Positions 22,571 through 34,660 of a stretch of 64,000 nt of DNA are shown here, one piece after another. Every line of letters begins with the position of its first letter. The stretch's first letter is position 1. The notes under the pieces were generated by a model. It saw only the letters and a program-made list of their open reading frames with translations. It was not told the origin of the DNA and searched no databases. The DNA comes from Dasypus novemcinctus. Lineage: Eukaryota > Chordata > Mammalia > Cingulata > Dasypodidae. Position numbers and translations under genes: made by a program. The DNA lies in assembly GCF_030445035.2 (NCBI RefSeq), contig NC_080694.1, positions 71,005,147-71,069,146 on the forward strand, given 5' to 3'.

Positions 22571-23503
22571 TTAACTTGGGTGTCTTCTAAGCAGCCTTTT
22601 CAAAGCCCCCTTAAACTCTTTGTTTCTCAAAGTATAGATCAGAGGATTAAGGGAGGGTGTCACTACAGTGTAGAAGAGAGTGAGGAATTTATTGCGGTTC
22701 TGCGTGTACTTGCTCTTGGGCTGGATGTAGACAGAAATTACAGTCCCAAAAAACAAGACCACAACGATTAGATGGGATCCACAGGTCTCAAATGCTCTCC
22801 TCCTGCCTTCAACAGATTTTATCCTCAGCACACTTCTAACAATGCAGCCATAGGAGATCAGAATAAGCCCCAGAGGAATAATCACATAGAGCACACTAGC
22901 TATGGTGACCTCCTTCTCCAGAAAGGTCGTGTCCACACACGCAATTTTTATCAGGGCAGGCTCCTCACACACAAAGTCATCCACCCTGTGGTGGCTGCAG
23001 AGAGGCAATTGGAAAACAAGGATGGTCTGCACCATGGACTCCACAAAGCCACTGACCCAGGCCACAGCTGCCAACTGCTGAAGAAGCTTTGGGTGCATGG
23101 TTACACTGTAGTGGAGGGGCCGGCAGATGGCGTTGAAGCGGTCATAGGCCATCACAGTCAGGAGGACACATTCCGTGGAGCCCAGCCCCAAAGACAGGTA
23201 CAGCTGGATCACACAACCAGTGTGGCTAATGGTCTTCTCAGGGCCTCTGAGGTTCCAAAGCATCTGTGGGACAATACTGGTGGTGAAGCAGAGGTCCAGG
23301 AAGGAGAGATTGGAGAGGAAGAAATACATGGGTGTGTGGAGCTTGGGGCTCAGGTGTGAGACAAGTATGATGGCTGTGTTCCAGATCAGAGTCAGAATGT
23401 AAACAACTGCGATGACCAGAAGGAGAACTATCTCGAGTTGGGGCTGGTCAGAAAATCCCAGGAGGATGAATCCTGCTGGGTTGCTAAAATTTGTTTCTTT
23501 CAT
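22571..23503 (-). CDS. Intact olfactory receptor, OR2 family
   Basis: A single 310-codon exon encodes a class II olfactory receptor, an odorant-sensing GPCR of olfactory cilia that couples to Golf. Visible marks: an N-terminal glycosylation site (N5-F-S); TM1 Asn42, preceded by Trp where Gly is usual; PMYFF at 58-62; Cys97 and Cys179 for the conserved disulphide, plus Cys169 and Cys189; SYG at 217-219; RAFETCGSHL at 236-245 in place of KAFSTCSSHL; PLIY at 287-290 in TM7. The TM3 end reads MAYDRFNAIC (118-127), where MAYDRYVAIC is typical; Asp-Arg is kept. OR2 membership rests on the LHTPMYFFLSNLSFLDLCFT and GSTECVLL signatures. It is most like OR2H/OR2G-type receptors; the exact orthologue is undecided. 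Full length suggests a functional gene. Confidence 0.93.
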   Translation of the reverse strand: MKETNFSNPAGFILLGFSDQPQLEIVLLLVIAVVYILTLIWNTAIILVSHLSPKLHTPMYFFLSNLSFLDLCFTTSIVPQMLWNLRGPEKTISHTGCVIQLYLSLGLGSTECVLLTVMAYDRFNAICRPLHYSVTMHPKLLQQLAAVAWVSGFVESMVQTILVFQLPLCSHHRVDDFVCEEPALIKIACVDTTFLEKEVTIASVLYVIIPLGLILISYGCIVRSVLRIKSVEGRRRAFETCGSHLIVVVLFFGTVISVYIQPKSKYTQNRNKFLTLFYTVVTPSLNPLIYTLRNKEFKGALKRLLRRHPS

Positions 23504-25025
23504 TGCTTTTCAATTCTGAGTCACCTTTCTAGGTCATTCCTATTTTATTCCTGTAGGGAAGAAATCAGATACCATCACAAATAGAAAAGTAACAAACTGG
23601 TTCAAGGTTAAACATTTGCAGACTGGCATTATAAAGAGAGAAACAACAGACAGAGGTAAAATAGTGCAAAATAAAGATATCATCTGGGGATTTTTTTGAA
23701 TGTGGCAAGAAATCAAATACTTAAGGTCAAGAAAATATCTAATTCATTAAAAGAAAATATATAAATATAGAATGTGAATACATTTAACAAAAGATATCGA
23801 GACCAAACTCTCTGAAGATGAATACATAGGTCTTCACTAAGTATCCTGTGAAAGGCAAAGAAATTGAAAATAAAATGATTAGTATATATTTAGATATATG
23901 CTATTTAGAAAATAGCTATAAAAGATAAATTGAAAGATACATCAAATGAGCAAGAGTATGACAGATAGGATATATAGAATTGGAGACATAAAAAAATCAA
24001 GAAGAGTTAGAAATATTTAAGCAGGAGAGTTAGGTATGAATATCATTATTATTCATTGATTTTCTATATAGTATTTTCTATGTAGCTGGCTAACATTCTT
24101 TTATTATACAGTAAAGGAGGCATGAGATATGCTTTTGAGGTTTTAGATGTCTATTGAGAGAAAGATGATGGATTAGTGCCCTCATTTTGTCTGATACAGC
24201 TCTGCATTCTCATGACTTTTTGCCACATGGATTTTGTGTCCAATATTAGTCAATATTTTCAAGGAGATTCCATATGGAAACTTCTTCCTCTCCATTTAAT
24301 ATTTGTTACCCAAAATGAGGATAAGGGTCTTAAGTCTTCAAAGTGAAGAAAGTAGTCAATTTTCTATGGCTATTGATATAATAAATATTGCATTATAAAT
24401 AAAAAGCTGCTTCTCTTTACTGAAAATAGGAACCCAACTCTGAATTTCCTCAATCCTTAAAACAAAATTTCCATTTTATTCATTACATAACTTAAAATCT
24501 TACCTTCCAAGAAGAATGAAAATTTAGCAGCACAGGGTAGTGTTGGCTTTGGCTAAAAAGTTCAAATATGGTCACAGTTCGATGACAGGCAGTTAAAAGA
24601 ATCATGTGTAGGTCCCCTTTGGCTCACACTCTCTGCTGCAAACTTTTGGCTCAGTCTACCTTCAGATGGATGGTGTTCAGCTTGATGACTTAGCACAGGT
24701 CTCTGGAGCTCTCCTTCTCAGCAACTTCTTATTGCTCTATTGGAGAGGGCACTGGTCTCTGGAGAAAAAAGTAGCACAGAGGCTTGTGCTTCCATTTCTA
24801 CAAGAATGCAGTCAATCGTACATCCCTTCTGAACATACACAAGCACATACATTCTATTGGAAAGTCTTCCGTAACTGAAGGGCATTTAAAATTGAAAGCA
24901 GTGGGAATGTTCTTCAGTTCTACTCATAATGAACTTGGAAAAGCCAGTTAACATTATTCGTCAACTTTCCATCACATATGCTATTAGAATTGTCAATACT
25001 ATTTTTATGTGAAATCTCTCAATTC
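23504..25025. other. AT-rich intergenic DNA upstream of the OR2-like gene
   Basis: This should hold the gene's promoter and any 5' non-coding exon, but I cannot place either. The ORF 24666-24878 (+) has no recognisable similarity. Confidence 0.4.
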
Positions 25026-26870
25026 TTTTTCAAATAAAAATTTTTTGAAGTATATCACTCATACATGAACATACATAAAAAATAAGGGTATAGTAAAAGT
25101 TGTAAACTTTCAAAACAAACATGCATATCATCATACAAGGCTCTTATACATCACTCCATTACCAACACCTGGCATTGTTGTGAAATATTTGTTACAAACT
25201 ATGAAAGTGCATCATCAAAACACTACTACCACCTGTAGTCCATATCTTAGGTTTGGTGTATTCTTTCACCCAACCCACCTGATTATTAACACCCTGTATT
25301 AGTATTTATATTTGTTATCATTCATGAGGGAAGGTTCTCATGTATGTCCTGTTAACCACAGTCCCCTGCCACCACTGGATTCCCTGTGCTATGCATCCCC
25401 ATGTTTTGTACAATGCACTCAAAGTGTATGCTCAGAGGCTTTTATTTTCATCATAGTTATGCTGCCTTCACCAAAATTTTAGAACATTTTCATTCCTCAA
25501 AAAGGAAAAATCCCATACCCCTTTATAATTGTCTATAGTTGTCTCCTAAAATTGATATAATATCTTCTTTGATATTGCTGCAAAAATATTATAATAGTAT
25601 TGTTAGCTATCATCCATAATTTACGTCAGGTTTAATTTTCCTATGTATTACCATATTTTTAGCATGTTTTAAGAGAAGAGCATTCTTATATTTATACTAT
25701 TAACCACAATCTTTATCCAACACCAAAATCACTGTGTTATATTCCCTAGGTTATTCTCTAGTTTCCTTTCAATTGACATTTATATCAACAGCCTACCACT
25801 TTCAGTCACAATCTCATTTATTAATCAGTAGTGTTAGTTATACTTACTATACTGTGTTACCATCAATTCTATTCATGTGCACTCTTTTACAATAAACCTT
25901 ATTAAAATTTTTATATACATTGAGCATCAGCTCCCCTTCTCAACCCACCTTCTATTTCCTAGTAACCTATATTCTAGAGTTTTCCTCCATGAGTCTACTC
26001 ATCATATTTAGATCACATTACTGAGACCATTCAATATTTGTCCTTTTGTGTCTACCTTAATTCACTCAATATAATATCCTCTAGGTTCATCCATTTTCTT
26101 GCATGCATCCTGATTTCATTTCTTCTTATAGTTCAAAAATATTCCACTGTAAGAATATACCACATTTTGTTTATATTTCATCAGTTGACGGAGACATGAG
26201 CTGTTTCCACATTTTAGCAATTGTGACTATTATGCTATGAACATTGGTGTGCAAATGTCAGTTCACATCCTTGCTTTCAATTCTTCTGAATATATTCTTG
26301 GAAGATATTGCTGGATCATATGGCAGTTCTATATTCAGCTTCTTGAGGTACTGCCAGACTGTGTTCCCCAGAGACTGCACCATTCTACATTTCCAACAAC
26401 ATTGAAGGAATGTTATTATTCTGCACATCCTCTCCAGCACTTGCAGTTTTCTGGGGGTTTTATTTTGTATTTTTATTTTCATTAATTTTTTAAAAAGTAT
26501 TGGCCATTCTATAAGGTGTATAATGGTAGCTCATGGTAGTTTTGATCTGCATTTCCCTAATAGTTAGTGATGTTGAATGTTTTTGCATGTTCTTTTTGGC
26601 CATTTGCATTTCCTCATTGGGGAAATGTCTATTCAAGTTTTTTGTTCATTTTTAAATTGGGTTTCTTGTCTTTTTATTGTTGAGTTGTGTCATCTCTTTA
26701 TGTAAGATGGAATTTCAGACCCTTGGGAGATACATGGTTGCCAAATATTTTCTCCTATTGAGTAAGCTGCCTTTTTACTTCCTGACAAAATCTTTTAAAG
26801 AATAAAAGTGCTTAGTTTTGAGGAGGTCCCATTTATCTGTCAATACTGTTTTGATAGCTTCTTAAAATAT
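25026..26870 (-). mobile_element. Decayed L1, 3' UTR plus ORF2 C-terminus
   Basis: Read on the minus strand, 26870-26170 matches the ORF2 end region of the intact L1 at 1-500, for example the AACATTGGTGTGCAAATGTCAG block at 26240 against position 3 on. The rest (26170-25026) is an AT-rich 3' UTR ending in an AAATTTTT/TGAAGTATATCACTC-type terminus. The 74-codon ORF at 26258-26482 (-) is an in-frame remnant of the ORF2 C-terminus with the RMCRI...NTVWQYLKKL pattern. It is 5'-truncated and mutated, and clearly older than the first L1. Confidence 0.85.
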
Positions 26871-27480
26871 TTATGTTAATATTTTTGTTAGTGAACATGT
26901 GTTGTACATATGTCAACATGCACCTATCTGTGTGTGAATGCATGAAACTAACACACTCTACTGATGAGCCAAGGACTTATTTATACTACTATGAAAGAGG
27001 AATTGATGAGAAGGAAGTGAGCTGTGTTATCCAGTATAAAATGTTTGTATAAATTGCAAATTAATTAAATTTTTCAGAATTGTTAAAGGTAAACCATTCA
27101 TAACACAGGAATTATGCATCATTGGTATCACTTCCTAAAGAATAGGCAATGTTCTTCTAAAATCATCTCTAATGAAGGTGTGGTGCATTTCAAATTTTGT
27201 ACAAAATCTTCCATTCGGTTACAGAAAGGACATACCAGAAATTATGTACATTTATTCTCAATCCTTTATTATTTATCTCTCAGTTAATATTCTACCTAGA
27301 ATATAAATATATTCATTGAATAATACCTGCACGTGAGTTGTATATAAAGATATTGATATTTTGAGGTTCCATGTCCTGAAAATTTTGGAAACAATGGTTG
27401 CATAGATTCTTTTAGTCTCCGTCATTTATAACTTTTTTAAAAATCAAATTGAGTGTCAAAATGGGATAAAACTATTTGCC
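26871..27480. other. Intergenic DNA, nothing identified
   Basis: AT-rich, with no gene or named repeat. Confidence 0.4.
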
Positions 27481-27850
27481 AGGCATGCGGACTCTGATTT
27501 CTTTGCCCTGTGAGTGATTGATGGTGCTTTTCCAGAACTATTCATTAATGCAGTCACACAGTGTAATATGATGCAGCAATGAATATTGTGCTCTACTCTC
27601 ATATTCACCAGAGTGGATGGATTTCACAAACTTAATATTGTGTGAATGAAGGCAGAAACAAAGGAAATAATGCTATAGGATTTCACTTATTATGTAGTTA
27701 CGAACAATAAAAATAATGGTTACATGTGGGTATAAGAAAAAGTGACAAATGGCATGTCCTTGTACGGTGTTCCTTAGGTTTTATTTCTTGATCAGGTGTG
27801 CTCACTTGTAACGATTCAAGCTGCACTTTCATGAATTCTTTAAGTACATA
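27481..27850 (+). mobile_element. Probable ancient L1 3'-end fragment
   Basis: The pattern GATGGATTTCACAAACTTAATATTGTGTGAATGAAGGCAGAAACAAAGG, then GATTTCACTTATTATGTAG and TGGTTACATGTGGG, follows a common ancient mammalian L1 3' region read forward. It was recognised by eye only. Confidence 0.4.
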
Positions 27851-27954
27851 AAATAATTTATTTTAAAAAGTCAATTGACTTTCATGAAAAAAATTCATAA
27901 ATCAAGATTCTTTTAAAGAGTTGGAATATTTTTTAGTCCTGGGATGCAATGCAT

Positions 27955-28130
27955 GGATTTTTTTCTAAGATTTATTTTAATTTACACCTTCTTCCCCTCC
28001 CCTAGATTGTTCTCTTTGTCTGAATGTTCATTGTTTGCTTGGCTTCTTCAGGAGGCATCTGAAAACCAGACCCAGGACTTCCCACATGGGAGGTGAATAC
28101 CTTTACCTCTTGAGCCACACCCACTCCCCA
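27955..28130 (-). mobile_element. tRNA-derived SINE (DAS-like, diverged)
   Basis: The minus strand shows a tRNA head (GGGGAGTGGGTGTGGCTCAAG from about 28130) and a degraded B-box region within the GGTCTGGTTTTCAGATGCC area. A body with AAGAAGCCAAGCAAACAATG and an A-rich tail near 27960 follow. It directly abuts retroposon copy 3. No clean TSD was found. Confidence 0.65.
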
Positions 28131-28139
28131 GATAATTTT

Positions 28140-28960
28140 TATATAATAAACTTTTCAATTTTTTAAAAGATACTTAAATTAGATAAATGTTATATAAAAA
28201 TATGTGGGATTCCCAAAAGTCCTGCTCCCAAAACCTCCCACATTTCCCCATATTAACAGCATCCTTTGTTAGGGTGGTACATTTGTTAGAATTGAAGAAC
28301 ACATTTTGGAGGATTGCCCCTAAGTGTGTATTAGAGTTTATAGTATAGTTTACACTCTCTCCCCCAAAAATTTTGTAAGTTAAGACAAGATATACAAGAT
28401 GACCTGTATCTGCCATTGCAACGTTATACAGGACAGTAACCAAATCCAGAAAATGCCCCCATAGTATACCTATCTTTCCCTTTCCCTGTCCTCAGAACTT
28501 CCGGTGGTCACTGCCTCCACATCAATGATGAAAGTTCTTCCTTTGCTAGAATCGCAGTAAGTCTATAGTACAATACCAGTAAGTATACTCTTATTCATTG
28601 TTCACTCCCCAATCCTGAGGATTCTGGGAATGTCCACTCCACCTCTAACTGAGAGGGGCTTAGACCCCATGGGGAAGATGGATGGGACTATCTTGGTTGA
28701 AGTTGCAGACACTTTCTGTTCCTTGGCCTGGTTGTTGCCCATCATCATTTCCTTGTTAATTTTCCTTGGTGACTCCAATGAACTGGAGAGTATATGTTGC
28801 AACTCTGTTGAGATTCAGGGCCCAATTAGCCCATGGACAGCCAAAAGACTTAAGTCTCTTGGACATAACACTCATCACCTCTAATACTAACTATAGAATC
28901 AAATAGAAGGGACAGAAGAGCCATGTGTAGAGAAACCACCATTGCATTCAACTCTGTCAC
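28140..28960 (-). mobile_element. Retroposon family copy 3 (L1 3'-UTR-like)
   Basis: The plus strand shows the family's antisense blocks in order: the ATTAGATAAATGTTATATAAAAATATG tail region, CCTCCCACATTTCCCC, GTTTATAGTATAGTTTACACTCTC, the TCCGGTGGTCACTGCCTCCACATCAATGATG block, and TGGACAGCC near 28845. It is diverged and 5'-truncated. Small ORFs inside it are not genes. Confidence 0.75.
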
Positions 28961-30239
28961 ACAATGCAGAAATTTGATCAACTGGTGCTGAGCAGTTGTC
29001 TCCTTTAGATGGAGCATGTGCTGTGTTATTTGCCAAATCCCTACCACTCTTCATTATTGAACTTGCACCTTAGCTAAGGATGTTACCATTCATCTCTGCA
29101 TTTACTACTCTGGTTGCTTTTCTTATACATGACCCACTTAGACATTTCTGCCACCTGCTTCAGACCCAAATGTGTGTGACTTTGTTACATGGACTAAAAT
29201 ATTAAGAAAAGGATTAACTCTAGGCAAAAATGAGTTCACATCTATTATTGAGACCTAGGGGAAGCATGAAGGATATATATGGATGTGGATATGTTCATAG
29301 GTGGCAAGCAGGAAGTCAATTGAGCTTTCTAGTCTGGGTCTCAGGAATTTGGAAGTCAGAAGTGAGACCATCTGCTTGGAGGGATATGGGAGGTAGGGTG
29401 GGAGGATTTAACAATTTGTTGAATGTTTGTCATGAAGATGGAAGAAACAAACATTAGGAGACAAACAGAAAGATTCTCAAGAATCCATCTGAAGTTAAGG
29501 GAGACCAGGCGTTTTTAGAGGCCTGACTCAACAGATTCGTACTTCTATCACCAGGGACACTCAGGTAGCCACAGGTAGTGAGGCAGAAGGCCCTGCTAGA
29601 ACACTCCACAGCTCCTGTTGTTTACTGGCAAATGCGAAGAAGGTACAAGATGATAGGAAATTTAAAGTTATAACAAAAAGAGTTTTAATTTATGAACCAA
29701 TGGGAGATGTAGATAGTACACATACACATCTATTATTATGTATGCATTATATATAATATATATATCAGATTACTATTAAAATTTAACATGAATGTGGTGA
29801 AAGTGAGAATATCTGTGCAGTTTTGCAGGGATCTAAACTAAGGTGAAAGATTACAGAAGCACAAGTATCTCTCTTGGAAAGATCTCCTGGGACAGTTCAT
29901 CTTTGGTCACGAAGGAGCAGGATAATAATTGCCATTTTGGGAGATAACGTGTTCCTAGGGTCTTCTCGGACTCGCTGTCCTATGTTTTCTTTCAGCCTTT
30001 CTGCACGTCTACTCTTCAGGGATCTCAAGCTCATTTAGCATCTCCAGTCAGCACAAGAGCCTTAGGCACAGACTTGCCAATTTAAAGTAATAGCAGTCAA
30101 AATCCCAGTGCTTCAATTCCAGTTTCTTATTTAGAAATGTTTTCAGTGAGCAAAAGAAAGCTAAAAAATTTACACCCTTCTAATGTATTTATTTCTTTTT
30201 AAGCCATGCCAAATTGACTGACCATGATTTCAACTCTTA
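28961..30239. other. Intergenic DNA, nothing identified
   Basis: There is no gene. A (TA)-rich stretch lies at 29735-29765. ORF 29230-29457 (+) has no recognisable similarity. Confidence 0.4.
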
Positions 30240-30955
30240 AATTTTTTTTCATTTTTACTTTTTTCTTCTTTATTTTCTTTTAAATGTTACATTTTAAAAA
30301 ATGAGGTCCCCGTCCACCCCCTACCCCACCCATGCCACTCCTCCCATATCAACAAACTCTTCCATCATCATGGCACATCCACTGCACCCGGTGAATACAT
30401 TCTGGAGAACCGCTGCAGCACATGGACAGTGGTCCACATTGCAGTCCACACTCTCCCCCAGTCGACCCAGTTGACCACGACAGGACACACAGCATCTAGC
30501 ATCCATCCCTGCAGCACCACCCAGGACAACTCCAAATTCTGAAAATGCCCCCACACCATATCTCTTCTTCCCTCTCCCAACCATCAGCAGGCACCGTGGC
30601 CACCCTCTCCACATCACTACTAAAATTTCTTCCCTTACTAATCACAATAGTTCCCCAGCAGAACACCAGTAAGTCTACTCTAATCCAGACTCTATTCCTC
30701 CATCTTGTGGACCTGGGATGGCTATGTTCAGTCACCCTCTATATCAAGAGGAGGTATAGATTCCACATGGATGATGGATGAAATTCTCCTGCTTGCAGCT
30801 GTAGGCACTCTTGGCTCCCTGGTGTGGTGATTGACCCTCTTCACCTCCCTGTCAGCTGGCCAGGGTAAGTCCAAGAAACCAGAGGGTAGGAGCTGCAAGT
30901 CTGCTGAGTCCCAGGGCCTAGCCATCACATGGACAGTTCAGAGATTTAGGTCTCC
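30240..30955 (-). mobile_element. Retroposon family copy 4 (L1 3'-UTR-like), 5'-truncated
   Basis: On the minus strand this is a well-preserved copy ending in a T-rich plus-strand stretch at 30240-30300. A 98-codon ORF (30321-30617) crosses the same block as ORFs in other copies. The 5' end is near 30955, in the block that reads GGACAGTTCAGAGATTTAGG on plus. Confidence 0.78.
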
Positions 30956-32411
30956 TGATCACCTCTTAACTTTTAATAGCAAATCAAGATTATAACTTAA
31001 AGTGAAGTCTATATAGGTGAGGTGAAGTAATATTGGGTACATATCATGTAAAATTTGGATTCTTTTACAAGCTTAAAATGAATGTACCCTTACAGGAACC
31101 AATTCCTAACTGTGCCTTGGAAAAAGGAAGGCTACGCTGAGGAAGTTGGAGGTTCCAGCAAGATGCATTGCCTTAGGTGGGGACTCCTGAACTCTCTCAC
31201 AAAAAACAGCTGAAAAGGGGCAAAATCCTTCCTGAGTGAGCTGTTTTGAGAACCCATCGAGCAAGAGGCTTTAGGGCATTGATCTGGAGAGAACAAAACA
31301 AAGAGATAAAGTACCCAAGGGAAATCATGGGTTTCTTACCCCAGGGGCTGGAAATGGTGGGCGGCTAAGCCCCACCCTCAAGGCAAAAAGCTGCTGCCAA
31401 CCTCTTGACTCCCATCAGCCAGCTAGCTGGAGGAAGTGTTTCTCCAGGAGTAGGAGGGTTCTGGCAAAAGTTGGAGAGGGTTGACTTTCTGTGGGTTTGG
31501 TTACCTGGACCCCCTCTGAACTTTAGGGAACATACCAGCTGGCAAGAGCTGGTTCTGGGAAGAAGGAAGATGCAAATATGCTTAGACAGCATGATTTATC
31601 TAGCGGACCTGGGAGAGAGAAACTTTAATTGGGATAGGGCAGAGTCAGGCAACAGACTGTTTTTTCATGGTTTTTGTTTGATTGCTTGTTTTCTGTTCTT
31701 TTTCCCCATTTTATTCTCTTTCTTCTCTCCCCACTTTTTGTTGTTAATAAGTTGCTATTCTCCTGTTTCTTCTTTGTTATGCATCCCCTTCCTTTGTTTC
31801 CCTATTTTTTGTTTCCCAATTTTGTCTACCTATGCTATTTCTTTTCCTTCCTTCAATTTCTGTCTTCTGCTTTCTGTTGTTGTACTTTTTGTTTAGTCTT
31901 TACTTTTTCTTCTTTCTCTTTTTTTCTCTGTTTTCTTTCTTTTATTTTACTTTTTTCTTCCTGTCTTTTGTTTTCTCTTTCCCTCTCTCCACACCATTCT
32001 GTAATTTTAATTCATCTGTATATTTTTCTCTATTCAGTTTCTCATTTCATTGTTTGTACATCACCTTTTTACTCTTATTACTCTGCACTTCTTACTCAAG
32101 TTAATTACTTTGCTAGTTCATAAATGGTACCTCTTCTACCTTTTACTGTTGTTATTACTACTATCCTTTCTCTCTTCATGCTCCTTTACTTTTCCCTGAC
32201 CCTTATTTTTTTTCCAAGGGAACATAAACAAAAGCAAGGAAATATAATAAGACGAATGAAGAGTCAAAGTGAAAATGACCACACATAAAACAACAACAAA
32301 ACAATACCTTAGATTAGAAAAAGAAACTAATTAGCTGAACAAACCCATCAAGATCAACCAATGTGTAGACGCCAAGAAAAATTTACAACCCATACTAAGA
32401 AACAGAAAGAC

Positions 32412-33345
32412 ATGGCTCAGTCCAATGAACCACCTAAAAAGCAGGAGAAGGTACAAAACATGGAACAACTAATCAGAGATGTCCAAAAAAAAAAATCGTG
32501 ACTCAACTTAATGAAGTGAAGGAAGAGATTAAGGCTTTTAGGAACACACTGGGAGAACTCACTTAAAAAATTGTAAACATAAGTAAAAAAGGTAACAGAT
32601 ATGATGGTGATAAATGGCAAAATACAAGAAATCAAATATACAATGGAAGCATATAACAACAGATTTGAATATGCAGAGAAAAGAATCCATGATGAGGAAG
32701 ACAGCACAGCTGAAATGAAATAGATAATAGAACAGATAGATTAAAAGATTAAAAATCCAGCAGGGACTGAGGGATTTGAATGGCAATGTAAAACACACAA
32801 AAAAAAACATACACATTATAGACATCCCAAAGAGAGAGAAGGAAAAGAGGACAGAAGGTGTGATGGAGGAAATAAAGGCTGAAAACTTCCCAGTGCTAAT
32901 AATGGAAATGGATGTACATACCAGGAAGCATAGCTCACCCCAAACAGTGTAAATCCTAACAGGCCTACTCCAAGAAATATACTTGTCAAACTGTCCAATG
33001 TTCAAGACAAAGAGAGAATACTGAAAGCAGTAAGAGAAAAGAGAAACATCACATACAAGGGAATCTCAATAAGATTAAGTACTGATTTCTCATCTGAAAT
33101 CATGGAGGCAAGAAGACAGTGGTATGATATAATTAAGATGCTGAAAGAAAAAATCTTCTGGTCAAGAATTCTCTATCCAATAAAACTGGCATTCAAGAAC
33201 AAGAGAGAGTGAAAATATTCACAGATAAACAGAAATTAAGAGAGTATATCAATAAAAAACCTGCATTTCAAGAAATGCTGAAAGGAGTTCTTCCAGTTAA
33301 AGGGACAAAACAAGAAAGAAAGAGTTAGAGGACAGTGTAAGAACA
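32412..33345 (+). pseudogene. L1 ORF1 pseudogene
   Basis: The ATG at 32412 opens a frame that resembles L1 ORF1. It is broken after about 25 codons in an A-run region near 32482-32500, and again by stops around 32722-32742. Homology returns in the RRM (block near 32815-33100) and C-terminal domain, where a GAGGCAAGAAGACAGTGGTATGAT-type stretch at 33103 matches the intact ORF1p ARKQWYD motif. It is non-functional. The antisense ORFs 32417-33005 are shadows. Confidence 0.85.
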
Positions 33346-33429
33346 ACTTAAAATAGAAGAAAGGAAATAAAAAGAACATATGGCACACATAAACCAAAAG
33401 AAATTATGACTACTGTAAGAAATTTTCCT

Positions 33430-34660
33430 TGATAGTAATAGTATTGAATATTCATGGATTAAACTCACAGGTCAAGAGACACAGCTTGGCAGAATGGATA
33501 AAGAAATATGACCCATCTATATGCTGTCTACAAGAAATGTACCTTAGATCCCAGGATGCAAGGAGGCTGAAAGTAAATGGCTGAAAAACAATTTTACAAG
33601 CAAATGAATTACCAAAACAGGTTGGAGTAGCTATTCTAAATTGGAAAAATATCCTTTAAATGAAAAACTATTGTAAAAGACAAAGACAGACACTATATAG
33701 TAATAAAAGGGGTAATCTATCCAGAAGAAAGAATAATGATAAACATTTATGTACCTAAACAGGGAATTCCAAAATAAGTGAGGCAAACATTGGAAAAACT
33801 AAGTGGAGAAATAGATGCCTCTAAATTATAGTGGGGGCCTTTAATACACCATTATCCCCACTAGACAGAACACCTCAACAGAGAAACAATAAAGAAACAA
33901 AGACTTTGAAAAATACATTAGAGGATCTGGACCTAATATACATATACAGAACATTACACCCAAATACAGTGGGATAAAACATTTTTCTCAAGTACACATG
34001 GACCATTCACCAGGACAGACCACAAGATAGGCTACAGAACAACTCTCAATGAATTCAGAAAAACTGAAATTAAGCAAAGTAATTTTTCTGACCATAATGG
34101 AATGGAGCTGCAAATCAGTAAGGGACTGAGAACAAGATTAGGAATAAAAATAAGGAAGTCATACAACACACACTTAGATAATTGGTGGGTCATCGAGGAA
34201 ACTGCAAAGAAATAAAAAACTACCTTGAAAAAAATGAAAATTATAACACAATGTATCAAAACCTATGGAATGCAGCAAAGGTATACTGAGAGGAAACTTC
34301 ATAGCCATAAATGACTATATTAAAAAAGGAGGAGTTAAAATAAAAGACCTAATTCACACCTGGAATAATTAGAAAAAGACAACAAACTAACCACAAATGA
34401 AGTGGAAAGAAGGAAATAACAAAGATTAGAAAGAACTAAATGAAATAAAAAATGAGAAAGCGCTAGAAAAAATAAAGAACAAAAAGCTGGTTCTTTGAGA
34501 AGATCAATAAAATTGACAAACCGTTAGGAACACTAACAAAGGAAAAAAGAGAGAATATGAAAATATATAAAATAAGAAATGAGGAAGGAGATAGATATAC
34601 TACTGACCCTGCAGAAATAAAGAGTATCAGAAGAGGATATTTTGAAATGAAAAAATTAAG
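33430..34660 (+). pseudogene. L1 ORF2 pseudogene, endonuclease part
   Basis: Homology to the first 400 or so codons of ORF2 can be followed: the ATTCATGGATTAAACTC start near 33450, the CTGTCTACAAGAAATG region around 33527 (Glu43 region), the endonuclease, and the linker to about 34640. Frameshifts and stops are frequent. It ends where the intact copy's codon of about 430 would be. Confidence 0.82.

Larger units (their letters stand above)
31090..34660 (+). mobile_element. Old L1, 5' portion only (5' UTR, ORF1, start of ORF2)
   Basis: Plus-strand order is a 5' UTR (about 31090-32411), a degenerate ORF1 (32412 to about 33345), an inter-ORF spacer, and the ORF2 N-terminal half (about 33430-34660), after which L1 similarity ends. 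The 5' UTR holds a long T/C-rich tract (31660-32210), the counterpart of the pyrimidine tract in the first L1. L1 insertions usually lose their 5' end, so a copy keeping 5' and lacking 3' implies a later deletion or rearrangement. Confidence 0.85.

Noticed and set aside
22772-23359. 195-codon plus-strand ORF
   Set aside because: It is antisense to the intact OR2-like gene.
31674-32123. 149-codon Phe/Leu/Ser-rich ORF resembling a membrane protein
   Set aside because: It is a translation of the T/C-rich tract in an L1 5' UTR; the low-complexity sequence explains the hydrophobicity.
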